Assembly (NCBI RefSeq): GCF_000372965.1
Contig: NZ_KB890024.1
Span: forward strand, 4,676,304-4,740,303
Direction: 5' to 3'
DNA length: 64,000 bases
From: Hoeflea sp. 108
GTDB lineage: Bacteria > Pseudomonadota > Alphaproteobacteria > Rhizobiales > Rhizobiaceae
The first letter of the stretch is position 1. Each line of letters opens with the position of its first letter. A model generated the notes under the pieces. The model was not told the origin of the DNA. It did not search any database and was given only the letters and a program-made list of their open reading frames with translations. Of this stretch, positions 20,583 through 29,456 are shown one piece after another. The translations under genes were made by a program, and so were the position numbers.

Positions 20583-21689
20583 TTATTCGGCCGCGACGAT
20601 CTTGCCGCCTTCCCACTTGAACAGCGAGAAGCTCGGCGAGGTCAGGTCGCCGGTTTCGCCATAGGTCAGGTTGCCGATGGCGGTGGCGATCGGCTCGCCC
20701 GACTTCAGTGCCGTGGCGACTGCCGCCGTGTCGTCGGCCTTGCCGGCCTTCTCGATACCGGCCTTCAGCACTTCGACCGCGGCGTAGGCATTGAGCGTGA
20801 AGGCTTCGGCCGGAATGCCCTTGTCCTTCAGAATCTTGACAGCGTCGGCCGAGGCCGGGTTCTTCAGCGCATCGGAAGCGTTGGTGAACAGCGTGCCGGC
20901 CGCAGCTTCGTTGCCGATCGCCCAGAACTCGGTGTTCGACAGGCCCTCGCCGCCGATGATCACGGCGTTGACGCCGCCATCCTTGAGCTGGCGGGCCAGC
21001 AGGCCGCCCTCGGGGTGGTAGCCGCCGAAGTAGATCACGTCGACATTGTCGGCCTTGAGGCGCGTGACGAGTGCCGACAGGTCCTTCTCACCTGGGGTGA
21101 GCGAGTTGTACTGCACTTCCGTCACGCCACCCTTGTTCAGCGCTGCCTTGAAGGCATCGGCCAGACCCTTGCCGTAGGTACCCTTGTCGTGAACGACCGC
21201 GATGCGCTTGTCCTTGAGGTTCTTGAGCACATAGGCGGCAGCCACCTCGGCCTGCTGGTCGTCGCGGCCGCAAGTGCGCAGCACGTTGGTCAGGCCGCGG
21301 TTGGTCAGGTCAGGCGCCGTCGCGGTCGGGGTGACCATCAGGATGCCGTTCTCGGCAAAAACGTCCGAAGCCGGAATTGCCACGCCCGAAGTGACCGGAC
21401 CGACGACGTATTTCACGCCTTCGCCGACCAGAAGGTTGGCCGCCGAAACACCCTGCTTGGGATCGCCAGCGTCGTCGGCGAGCTTCAGCACGATCTTCTC
21501 GCCAAGGATGCCGCCCTTTTCGTTGATGGCGTCGACCGCCGCCTGGGCGCCGTTCTTGACCTGATCGCCATAGGCGGCCACCGGGCCGGTGAGCGGGGCG
21601 ACGAGGCCGATGGTGATGTCGGCGCGCGCCGCCGAACCGAAGGCAACCAGCGCAGCGAGCGAGACGCCCGCGAGGATTTTCAAGTTCAT
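20583..21689 (-). CDS. Branched-chain amino acid ABC transporter substrate-binding protein
   Basis: A 368-residue periplasmic type I binding protein of the LivJ/LivK group. The signal peptide MNLKILAGVSLAALVAFGSAARA is followed by DITIGLVAPLTGPVAAYGDQVKNGAQAAVDAINEKGGI and VVGPVTSGVAIPASDVFAENGI, which are family hallmarks. The protein would deliver leucine, isoleucine or valine, or a broader set, to LivHMGF permease and ATPase proteins, none of which is encoded here. The gene is alone, with GGGAGAA before the ATG and its own terminator. A 17-bp palindrome lies 111 bp upstream. Confidence 0.93.
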   Translation of the reverse strand: MNLKILAGVSLAALVAFGSAARADITIGLVAPLTGPVAAYGDQVKNGAQAAVDAINEKGGILGEKIVLKLADDAGDPKQGVSAANLLVGEGVKYVVGPVTSGVAIPASDVFAENGILMVTPTATAPDLTNRGLTNVLRTCGRDDQQAEVAAAYVLKNLKDKRIAVVHDKGTYGKGLADAFKAALNKGGVTEVQYNSLTPGEKDLSALVTRLKADNVDVIYFGGYHPEGGLLARQLKDGGVNAVIIGGEGLSNTEFWAIGNEAAAGTLFTNASDALKNPASADAVKILKDKGIPAEAFTLNAYAAVEVLKAGIEKAGKADDTAAVATALKSGEPIATAIGNLTYGETGDLTSPSFSLFKWEGGKIVAAE

Positions 21690-21799
21690 GGTTTTCTCCC
21701 TTTGACCGCCACTCCCAACGGGTGCGGCGGAAGTTCCGAGCCGAGCGCCGCATGGGACGCATGTGCGCTCTGACACTTACGCATCGCCCAATCGCCGGG

Positions 21800-21816
21800 C
21801 CGATGCACTGCATCGG
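21800..21816. promoter_or_regulatory. 17-bp palindrome upstream of the amino-acid binding-protein gene
   Basis: CCGATGCA-C-TGCATCGG, two perfect 8-bp half sites around one base, lies about 111 bp before the start codon of the binding-protein gene and about 90 bp from the end of the DUF2235 gene. The size and symmetry fit a regulator binding site. No regulator gene is adjacent, so the protein that binds it is unknown. A role as an RNA hairpin cannot be excluded. Confidence 0.5.
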
Positions 21817-21906
21817 GCAATACCCTCCCGGCGTTCCGGCTGCAATCGGCCCAGCCGTCGAGAACAGGCTTTTGATTTGTGCCAGCAGCGCTCCTGCTGA
21901 CAAGAG

Positions 21907-23037
21907 CTAGCCGAAATAGTGGCTTACACGCGGGTGCCGCCTGAGCGGCTCGGGCCGGTAGGATAGCGCATAATCGTCGAAGCGACGCTCGATATTGGCG
22001 CACAGCCTGTCGAGATCCTGGGCCTTGCCGCGCACCGTGCGCTCGCCGGGCAGCCAGAAGATGCCGAGGCCGGTGCGCTCGTCATGGACCTCGCCAAGCA
22101 CCTTGCCATCGAGGTCGACCGCTATCGGGAAGTCGAGGCCCGACAGGACGCGGAGCCGGTCGACCATCCAGCCGAGGCTGAGCAGGGCAAGGCGGTCGTC
22201 GTCGGCATAACCGCCGCCAATGTCGGAATGCACGCCGGGAAACCAGCATTGCTCGATGACCTGGCCGGCGGTACGGCTTTCGGCATCGGGGTCGGCCCAC
22301 AGCACCGGCGCAAACGTCTTGCGATTCTCGTCGACCGACAATGCGTGCAGACCGACCGGCACGCGCGTCGACAGTTCGTTATCGTGGAACTCGTGCTGGT
22401 ACGGATTGACCACGTTCATGATGCCTGGCAGGCCGAGCGCCCGCACCGTATCGAACACGCCGATGACATCGGGCACCACGGCCTGCCCGGCATACCGGGC
22501 GGCGAAATCCGCGCCGGCTTTCCGTCGCTCCGAACTGTTCTTGATCTTGTAGGCCTTGACGGCCTCCTCCGCGATCGCCCGTCGCCTGATCGCCCCTGGT
22601 CCGGTTTCGTCGCGTGAAATCGGCGCGCCCTTGTCGGTCATGGCGATGCCGCAGACCGAAAGCACGCCGCCGACGCAGCGGGCGGTGTAGGCGCCGCGGG
22701 AAAATCCGAACAGCCCGATCTTCATGCCAGGGCGCCATTCCCGCAGCAGCGCCTCGTAGCAATCGACGATGTTGGCGGTGATGCCCCAGCCAGTGGCCTT
22801 GCTCCAGAGGTTGCGCAAGGTGCGCGTCCAGTCCCATTCGCCCTCTTCCGGCGCGCCGAGCCCGGCATCGTAGAAGGCCCTGATGCCCGGCCTGCCGTCG
22901 ATGGCCGAATACATCTGGAAGACATTGGTGTTCTTGAAGTGCTGGTCGCCTATCTGCTCGACCTCGTCGGCCCTGACGCCGCGCTGGCCGGTGCCGTCTG
23001 AAAAGACCAGAACCCAAGCATCGCTTGTCTGAGACAT
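21907..23037 (-). CDS. DUF2235 alpha/beta-hydrolase domain protein
   Basis: A 376-residue protein of the DUF2235 group, which includes Tle1-type phospholipase effectors. The nucleophile elbow is GLFGFSRGAYTARCVGG (GxSxG with Ser at about residue 123), a likely catalytic Asp lies in VIGVFDTVRALG, and a His in CWFPGVHSDIGGGY. It starts with LVFSDGTGQRG, the first strand of the domain. No type VI secretion or VgrG/immunity gene is near, and there is no signal peptide, so an effector role is not supported here. It may be a housekeeping hydrolase. Start chosen at MSQTSDAW with GGGGGAAGG upstream. Confidence 0.85.
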   Translation of the reverse strand: MSQTSDAWVLVFSDGTGQRGVRADEVEQIGDQHFKNTNVFQMYSAIDGRPGIRAFYDAGLGAPEEGEWDWTRTLRNLWSKATGWGITANIVDCYEALLREWRPGMKIGLFGFSRGAYTARCVGGVLSVCGIAMTDKGAPISRDETGPGAIRRRAIAEEAVKAYKIKNSSERRKAGADFAARYAGQAVVPDVIGVFDTVRALGLPGIMNVVNPYQHEFHDNELSTRVPVGLHALSVDENRKTFAPVLWADPDAESRTAGQVIEQCWFPGVHSDIGGGYADDDRLALLSLGWMVDRLRVLSGLDFPIAVDLDGKVLGEVHDERTGLGIFWLPGERTVRGKAQDLDRLCANIERRFDDYALSYRPEPLRRHPRVSHYFG

Positions 23038-23144
23038 GCCGCCTTCCCCCGATTGCCAGCCCGCCACATCAGGATGTTAGCATGCCGACAGGGCGACATG
23101 CGCCTGCCTGCGGTCAACTGGGTTAATCGGGGTTGGAGACGGCC

Positions 23145-23417
23145 TCAGTGCAGCACGAACTCGCCGTCGACTCTGCGCCACTCGTTGGGAGCAATCAGCT
23201 TGCGGTGGGTGTAATGCACCGAATGCAGCGGCCCCTCCAGCTTGGCCCGCCAGAACTCGATGAAGCCGAACAGGATCGGGAATTTCGGCGCCAGATCGTA
23301 GTCTTGCCAGATGTAGGTCTGCAGCACATGAGGATGGTCGGGCAGATGATAGAGGATTTCGGCCGTGGTTAGGCCGTAGCCCTTGAGCATAAGTTCCAGT
23401 TCAGAAGCGTCGCGCAT
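23145..23417 (-). CDS. usg: Usg family protein
   Basis: A 90-residue soluble protein matching the Usg family, named after the small upstream gene of trp operons: LMLKGYGLTTAEILYHLPDHPHVLQTYIWQDYDLAPKFPIL is nearly diagnostic, followed by LEGPLHSVHYTHRKLI. Its biochemical role is not known. No tryptophan genes are near. It diverges from acs; the 309 bp between them (23418-23726) hold no other gene that I can see, only an AT-rich stretch and a palindrome described separately. Confidence 0.85.
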   Translation of the reverse strand: MRDASELELMLKGYGLTTAEILYHLPDHPHVLQTYIWQDYDLAPKFPILFGFIEFWRAKLEGPLHSVHYTHRKLIAPNEWRRVDGEFVLH

Positions 23418-23536
23418 TGCAAGCCTTCCGTGTCGAACAGCTCCTCCACGGCACAACTCTGCGCCGCAGCAGTTAACCGTCTGCTAAATCAACGAAAATC
23501 GTATATGATAGTTCCAAGAAATCAGCAGTTTAGCAC

Positions 23537-23569
23537 TCGACCGAAGGCAGTGCTGATCGCTATATAGCG
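23537..23569 (+). promoter_or_regulatory. Possible acs promoter overlapping a 12-bp palindrome
   Basis: CGCTATATAGCG (23558-23569) is a perfect 12-bp palindrome that contains CTATAT, the preferred alphaproteobacterial -10, and TCGACC lies 17 bp upstream as a weak -35. It is about 160 bp before the acs start codon. The rest of the 23418-23726 gap shows AT-rich sequence around 23480-23540 but no other clear signal. Confidence 0.35.
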
Positions 23570-23726
23570 GCGGCGATTTGCCGCTGCGGAAAGACCGCGG
23601 CCAAATCCAAGGTCTAATATTGTGGCGAGGCGCGAATTGATAATAATGCGCGCCAACGCGGCTCCAGTGCCGCCGTCCGCCGGCCACAAGGAGCCGCGGG
23701 ATCGTTTCCGGGAGGAAGGGAGAGAA

Positions 23727-25682
<1,956 letters not shown>

Positions 25683-25693
25683 CGAACACGCTC

Positions 25694-25722
25694 TCCCCCG
25701 CGTCATCGATGCGGGGGATTTT
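25694..25722 (+). terminator. Terminator of acs
   Basis: An 8-bp stem of TCCCCCGC and GCGGGGGA with a 9-nt loop, followed by four T residues, just after the acs stop codon. Confidence 0.85.
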
Positions 25723-25732
25723 GCTTCCGGCA

Positions 25733-26023
25733 TCAACAGCCGATCCGGTCGCGCAACTGATCGACCAGTTCCTTGGACGGGCAGACGTTCTCGCAAGGAA
25801 TGCCATCATTGTCGGCATCGGCGCGCCGATAGCCGTTGCACCACAACTCGACAGCCTCGGCGCATGAACTAACCTGCTTGCAGCTTCGAGCCTGGGCCAG
25901 CACAACAGGCAGGCCGTTTGAACGGTCCAATTCCATGCGCGCCGCAGAACCCGTTTCCATCGATGTGATCAGAAGAAATCCAAGGATCGGCGCGATCCGC
26001 ATGCACGTCTGAAGCAATTTCAT
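25733..26023 (-). CDS. Small secreted protein with Excalibur-like calcium-binding domain
   Basis: A 96-residue protein with an N-terminal signal-like hydrophobic segment (about residues 8-22) and a C-terminal SCAEAVELWCNGYRRADADNDGIPCENVCP. The DADNDGIPCE loop with flanking cysteines is the pattern of the Excalibur (extracellular calcium-binding) domain, which in many bacteria is fused to secreted thermonucleases. Here it stands alone, 2.2 kb from a secreted thermonuclease gene on the same strand. I start at MKLLQTCM; an ATG 14 codons upstream is possible but would place extra residues before the signal. Function beyond metal binding is unknown. Confidence 0.72.
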   Translation of the reverse strand: MKLLQTCMRIAPILGFLLITSMETGSAARMELDRSNGLPVVLAQARSCKQVSSCAEAVELWCNGYRRADADNDGIPCENVCPSKELVDQLRDRIGC

Positions 26024-26158
26024 CCCCCAAAAGCCCGGCACACGATAGCCCTGAGGTTCGCTCAATCAAAGCCGCGCGGCGCCAATCCTCGGCCGGCGAT
26101 CTGCACCCGCCCAACAGGCCTCACCTTATCTGGTCCAACGCCTTCTCCGGCGCGCCCA

Positions 26159-26195
26159 TTGACAACATTGCATATTGGAAAAATATTTTCCTATA
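26159..26195 (+). promoter_or_regulatory. Promoter and overlapping operator of the creatininase-family gene
   Basis: A consensus -35 TTGACA at 26159-26164 is followed at 17 bp by AATATT as a -10. Over the -10 lies GGAAAA-ATA-TTTTCC (26177-26191), which extends as an imperfect palindrome to 26173-26195. A second TTTCCAA half (26202-26208) lies downstream, complementary to TTGGAAA at 26175-26181. A protein bound here would block RNA polymerase. GGAAA-n-TTTCC sites are known for RpiR-type and some other regulators; no regulator gene is adjacent. Confidence 0.55.
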
Positions 26196-26220
26196 CGATA
26201 ATTTCCAAAGGAGTTGCCGG

Positions 26221-27045
26221 ATGGCACGAGAAGTTGAGTGGGCACGGATGACCGCGCCGGACCTGCGCGAGATCGCGGCGCGCGGCAACGCCATGGCGAT
26301 CCTGCCTGTCGGCTCGCTGGAGCAGCACGGCCCTCATCTGCCTGTCATCACCGACACCGCCAGCGCCGAAGCGGCAGCCCGGCGCGCGGCGCGCTTGATC
26401 GCCGATGACGTGCCGCTGGCCGTGCTTCCCGGCCTGTGGCTCGGCATGAGCGAGCACCACCTGCCTTTCGGCGGCACGATCAGCCTCGACTACACCGCCT
26501 ATTTCCATGTGCTGAAGTCGATCGTCCGGTCGCTGAAGGCCATCGGCTTCGAGCGCCTCCTGATCGTCAACGGTCATGGCGGCAACATCGACCCGCTGGC
26601 GATGTCGACGCGCGAACTGGCGGTCGAGTTCGCCATGCCCATCGTCTACACGACGCCCTGGATGCTGGCGCCCGAGGAAACGGCGGCGCTGTTTGAAACC
26701 GACAACGGCCCCAAGCACGCTTGCGAGGGCGAGGCTTCGGTGATGCTGGCGATTTCTCCCGACACGGTGAAATCGGACAAGTTCGAGGAGGCCTTCACCG
26801 CCGAGGCCGGCAAGCGCGAGGCGCCCGACGGCGCGCACCGCTTCTACTCGTTCTCCGAACGCGCGCCCAACACCGGCACATGGGGCGTTCCGGCCAAGGG
26901 CACGGTTGAGAAAGGCGAGCTCTTCCTCGACCTGCACGCCAGGGAACTGGCCAAGCTGATCGTCGATCCGATCCTGTGGACCCGACCGGATCCCGTCTGG
27001 AGAGCAGGACGCGGCCTCGGCACGCGCGACGGCCGCGCCGACTGA
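26221..27045 (+). CDS. Creatininase family amidohydrolase
   Basis: A 274-residue cytoplasmic metal-dependent amidohydrolase. The family's metal-binding residues are visible: LPVGSLEQHGPHLPVITD (Glu and His near residues 34-36, then Asp), GMSEHHLPFGGTISL, and VNGHGGNIDPL (His near 120), with GEASVMLAI later. Members hydrolyse creatinine or act on formamide and other cyclic or linear amides (for example ArfB/MftE types), and the substrate here is not evident. The gene stands alone after a regulated-looking promoter, with AAAGGAG 8 nt before the ATG. Confidence 0.87.
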   Translation: MAREVEWARMTAPDLREIAARGNAMAILPVGSLEQHGPHLPVITDTASAEAAARRAARLIADDVPLAVLPGLWLGMSEHHLPFGGTISLDYTAYFHVLKSIVRSLKAIGFERLLIVNGHGGNIDPLAMSTRELAVEFAMPIVYTTPWMLAPEETAALFETDNGPKHACEGEASVMLAISPDTVKSDKFEEAFTAEAGKREAPDGAHRFYSFSERAPNTGTWGVPAKGTVEKGELFLDLHARELAKLIVDPILWTRPDPVWRAGRGLGTRDGRAD

Positions 27046-27102
27046 CAATCCACACACGCAGCCGCGCTTGGATGGCGCTCGCCGCGTCTTCTGAAAACGG
27101 CC

Positions 27103-27133
27103 TTGACTTAGAGTGCGCTCGAACACCTAGCAT
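27103..27133 (+). promoter_or_regulatory. MerR-type promoter with 19-bp spacer
   Basis: TTGACT (27103-27108) and TAGCAT (27128-27133) are separated by 19 bp instead of 17, with a GAG-TGCG-CTC dyad in the spacer (27111-27120). This stretched spacing is the signature of promoters activated by MerR-family regulators. It lies about 30 bp before the MerR gene, suggesting autoregulation. Confidence 0.7.
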
Positions 27134-27163
27134 CGCGAGCGTCGTAACGAGACAAGGTTGACT

Positions 27164-27565
27164 ATGAAGATCGGCGAGCTTGCCAGGCGCAGCGGTTTGA
27201 CCGCCTACACCATCCGCTACTACGAGCAGATCGGCTTGTTGCCTGTCGCCGACAAGGATGCATCGGGGCAGCGCGACTACGATGCCTCGATCCTCTCCTG
27301 GATCGAGTTCCTCGGTCACCTCAAGACCACCGGCATGCCGATCCGCGAAATGCTGCGTTATGCAGCTCTTCGACAGATGGGGCCGGCCACCGACGCCGAG
27401 CGATGCGCCCTGCTCGAAACACACCGCGACAAGGTGCGGGCGCATATCGCCGACCTCCAGTCTAACCTCCTCGTTCTCGACGCCAAGATTGCCGGCTATG
27501 GCGACGCAGAAAAAAGGATCGAGACCAATGGACATCAGCAACGAAAGCCGCTTCGAGCGCGGTAA
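27164..27565 (+). CDS. MerR family transcriptional regulator
   Basis: A 133-residue regulator: MKIGELARRSGLTAYTIRYYEQIGLLP is the winged helix-turn-helix, followed by the wing SGQRDYDASILSWIEFLGHLKTTGMPIREM and a dimerising coiled coil RDKVRAHIADLQSNLLVLDAKIAGY. No cysteine pair for metal sensing is present at the usual place, so it belongs to the drug/aldehyde/redox-type branch rather than the CueR type. A TTG two codons upstream is an alternative start; the ATG has AAGG at a better distance. It overlaps the next gene by 38 bp. Confidence 0.9.
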   Translation: MKIGELARRSGLTAYTIRYYEQIGLLPVADKDASGQRDYDASILSWIEFLGHLKTTGMPIREMLRYAALRQMGPATDAERCALLETHRDKVRAHIADLQSNLLVLDAKIAGYGDAEKRIETNGHQQRKPLRAR

Positions 27566-27923
27566 GCGCGCCCTGGCTGAGATCGATGGCGAAGGCGGGC
27601 AGAAGGTCGTGGATTCGCTGGCCGACATCGCGCCCGATTTCGCCCGCTACATCATCGAGTTCCCGTTCGGCGACATCTACTCGCGCCCCGGCCTCGACCT
27701 CAGGTCGCGCGAGATCGCGACGATCGCAGCACTGACCGCGCTCGGCAACGCCGCCCCGCAGCTCAAGGTCCATATCCAGGCCGGGATCAATGTCGGACTC
27801 AGCCGCGACGAGATCGTGGAAACCATCATGCAGATGGCCGTCTATGCCGGGTTCCCGGCCGCGCTCAACGGCCTGTTCGCCGCCAAGGAGGTGTTTCATG
27901 GGGAACACAGCCTGGCCGCATAA
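27528..27923 (+). CDS. Carboxymuconolactone decarboxylase (AhpD-like) family protein
   Basis: A 131-residue all-helical CMD-domain protein. FGDIYSRPGLDLRSREIATIAALTALGNAAPQLKVHIQAGINVGLSRDEIVETIMQMAVYAGFPAALNGL is the full domain. The AhpD CxxC redox pair is missing, so it resembles the decarboxylase or YurZ-type members rather than peroxidase partners. It starts within the last 38 bp of the MerR gene, in another frame, with an AAAGGA site inside that gene; the MerR protein surely controls it. Such MerR-CMD pairs are common, but the substrate is unknown. Confidence 0.88.
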   Translation: MDISNESRFERGKRALAEIDGEGGQKVVDSLADIAPDFARYIIEFPFGDIYSRPGLDLRSREIATIAALTALGNAAPQLKVHIQAGINVGLSRDEIVETIMQMAVYAGFPAALNGLFAAKEVFHGEHSLAA

Positions 27924-28021
27924 TCGGCCAAGCAATCGGTAGTGTGCATGTCGCACTTGCACATTCGACAAAAGCACCCCACCTTGGGCTTGTGTTCAAC
28001 GAACTGAAAGGAGGTGATCCG

Positions 28022-28093
28022 ATGTCGAGTGATTTCGTTTTCCAGAACGTGGCCTCAGCGGATTGCCCTTTCGGGAAGCAGTCTTCCCGTTAA
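28022..28093 (+). CDS. 23-codon ORF with near-perfect Shine-Dalgarno
   Basis: The ORF starts MSSDFVFQNV and ends GKQSSR, with one cysteine (ADCPFG). GGAGG lies 7 nt before the ATG within a 14-nt perfect match to the anti-Shine-Dalgarno tail, far longer than at any other gene in the window. The last third of the ORF forms one arm of a hairpin, so ribosome movement would affect folding downstream. This is consistent with a leader peptide or a small protein. It is too short for a domain assignment. Confidence 0.5.
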   Translation: MSSDFVFQNVASADCPFGKQSSR

Positions 28094-28160
28094 GGCGCGA
28101 GAAGCGCGGCTGGTGACCCATCGGGTTGCAGCCTGAGCCGCGCCATGGACGGAAACACGG

Positions 28161-28195
28161 AAAGGCCGCACCTTCGCAAGAAGGGCGGCCTTTTT
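28161..28195 (+). terminator. Strong rho-independent terminator
   Basis: AAAGGCCGC pairs with GCGGCCTTT, with CCTT/AAGG continuing the stem after a single bulged A and a 6-nt loop, then TTC. It is the strongest terminator in this part of the window. The upstream gene (AhpD-like) stops 238 bp earlier, so it probably ends a separate transcript; it could also serve read-through from the MerR operon. Confidence 0.85.
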
Positions 28196-28223
28196 CTTTG
28201 ACCGAACCGCTGAAGACGGCCGC

Positions 28224-28679
28224 TCAGCCGCACCAGCCTGCGCGCTTGCCGCCGCCATATGGACGCACAAGGCCACCCTTGAGCATGGCCGCACCGATTG
28301 CAGCACCTGTCTCGGTGCTGACGTCGGCCAGCACGCGACCGTAATATTTGGCGCTGCCGATGTTGGTCAGGCTGACGGCGCGTTCGGCGACGAGGTCCGC
28401 CAGCGCGGAGCGCGCCATGAGCGCCGCGTCGCGCTCCGCCTGGCAACGGCTCTTCATCTCGGGCGCGTCGATACCGCGGATGCGGACGTTGACGCGCAGT
28501 GTCTGCCCCGGCCAGATTTCGGCGTCGGCAACAAACGTATCGCCGTCGAGCACTTCGACCACCTGCGCGCTGACCGGGCCTGCGAAGTTCTGACCGCGCT
28601 TGGCTTGCACATCCGGCGGCACCAGCGGGGTAACCGCCAGCGCAGCAGCAGCCAAACTCTTGAACGGACGATAATCCAT
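28224..28679 (-). CDS. Secreted thermonuclease family protein
   Basis: A 151-residue SNase-like nuclease. An N-terminal hydrophobic signal (about residues 8-25, then QAKRGQ) is followed by VVEVLDGDTFVADAEIWPGQTLRVNVRIRGIDAPEM (metal-binding Asp and first active-site Arg) and KYYGRVLADV (second Arg). These residues hydrolyse DNA and RNA with calcium. The protein should act in the periplasm or outside. It has no Excalibur domain of its own, while an isolated Excalibur-like gene lies 2.2 kb away. Its 3' side faces the structured transcript. Confidence 0.87.
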   Translation of the reverse strand: MDYRPFKSLAAAALAVTPLVPPDVQAKRGQNFAGPVSAQVVEVLDGDTFVADAEIWPGQTLRVNVRIRGIDAPEMKSRCQAERDAALMARSALADLVAERAVSLTNIGSAKYYGRVLADVSTETGAAIGAAMLKGGLVRPYGGGKRAGWCG

Positions 28680-28723
28680 TCAAGGTATTTATTCCTACAG
28701 GATGGAGTTTGCAATCACAGGCA

Positions 28724-28993
28724 TCAAAGCCTGGGTTCACCGGTCACCGCATCGATCTTGATTTCGACCTTGGCCTTGTCTGTCGTGTAGTAGACGATGT
28801 CGTAATAGCCGTCCGTACTCCAGTCCACTTCCGAGACATAGCGGAACTGGCTGCGCTGCTCGATCCTGGCGATGATTTCGGAAAGCTTCAGCGACTTCTC
28901 CGCCGGCATGGGCGGCTCCTTGGTCTGCGCCTGAACCTGCGTCGCCACAAACAGCGCCACGATCAGCGCCGCAAGGATCGTCGATTTCATCAT
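28724..28993 (-). CDS. Small secreted PepSY-like protein
   Basis: An 89-residue exported protein. The signal peptide is MMKSTILAALIVALFVATQVQA (cut likely after QA-QT). The mature part, LKLSEIIARIEQRSQFRYVSEVDWSTDGYYDIVYYTTDKAKVEIKIDAVTGEP, has the strand pattern and closing D-x-x-TGEP of PepSY domains, small periplasmic modules thought to inhibit peptidases. It is a single-domain version. Two adjacent ATG codons share a GGAGGGG site. It lies 44 bp before the thermonuclease gene on the same strand and may share its transcript. Confidence 0.78.
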   Translation of the reverse strand: MMKSTILAALIVALFVATQVQAQTKEPPMPAEKSLKLSEIIARIEQRSQFRYVSEVDWSTDGYYDIVYYTTDKAKVEIKIDAVTGEPRL

Positions 28994-29058
28994 GACCGTC
29001 CCCTCCTTCGCTTGCGAGGAGGAGAACGAACGACCCTGCCTTCGGTTCCGTCCGACGC

Positions 29059-29271
29059 TCAGAAGTCGCTGGTCAGTCCCTTGATTTCCCAGTCGCCGTA
29101 GCGCCCCGGCTCCTTGCCGCCGCGCCCGCCTATCTCGCGGGGCCGCTTCGCCTCATCCGCCCTATAGGCTTCACGGCGTGCTTCCGCCTCCGCCAGGGCA
29201 CGCCTGGCGGCAGGCGAAAGCTCCTTCGGCGCCGGCGTTTCCGGAATGGTCTCTGGCTTGGCGTCGCTCAT
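29059..29271 (-). CDS. DUF1674 protein (SDHAF4-like)
   Basis: A 70-residue hydrophilic protein. The C-terminal GGRGGKEPGRYGDWEIKGLTSDF is the conserved block of DUF1674, the bacterial relatives of the succinate dehydrogenase assembly factor SDHAF4, which binds flavinated SdhA. The N-terminal half is Pro/Ala/Glu-rich and probably disordered. The start at MSDAKPE removes a long upstream stretch with no family similarity. No sdh gene is near. It is 65 bp upstream of the PepSY gene on the same strand. Confidence 0.83.
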   Translation of the reverse strand: MSDAKPETIPETPAPKELSPAARRALAEAEARREAYRADEAKRPREIGGRGGKEPGRYGDWEIKGLTSDF

Positions 29272-29456
29272 GGGAATCCTGCAAAGATGATTGAAACGGG
29301 GCCTGCCCTTGCCCATCATATAGCGAAGGCCAGCGTGATCTGCACCCCCTCGCGCGGCCATCGTATCGGCCCGAAATCTCCGACGATTACGGGCCCAGAA
29401 GTGTCAGGCGTCCTTGCTCGTTCGAATAAGCGTGCGGCGCTCCACAGGAGTAGACG

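Larger units (their letters stand above)
28007..28195 (+). ncRNA. Candidate structured transcript with leader ORF and strong terminator
   Basis: A stretch between two genes contains, in order, AAAGGAGGTGATCC (28007-28020, perfectly complementary to the 3' end of 16S rRNA), a 23-codon ORF, a 7-bp hairpin over the ORF end (28072-28089, loop CAGT), a second imperfect hairpin (GCGCGGCT 28104-28111 with AGCCGCGC 28136-28143, ACCC/GGGT inside) in which CAGCC (28129-28133) can compete for GGCTG (28108-28112), and a terminator. This looks like a short autonomous transcript. I see no convincing promoter; the 5' end is not known. I do not recognise the RNA family. Confidence 0.5.

Noticed and set aside
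28145..28201. Second tiny ORF (18 codons) inside the structured transcript
   Set aside because: No ribosome site precedes it, and it runs through the terminator hairpin.
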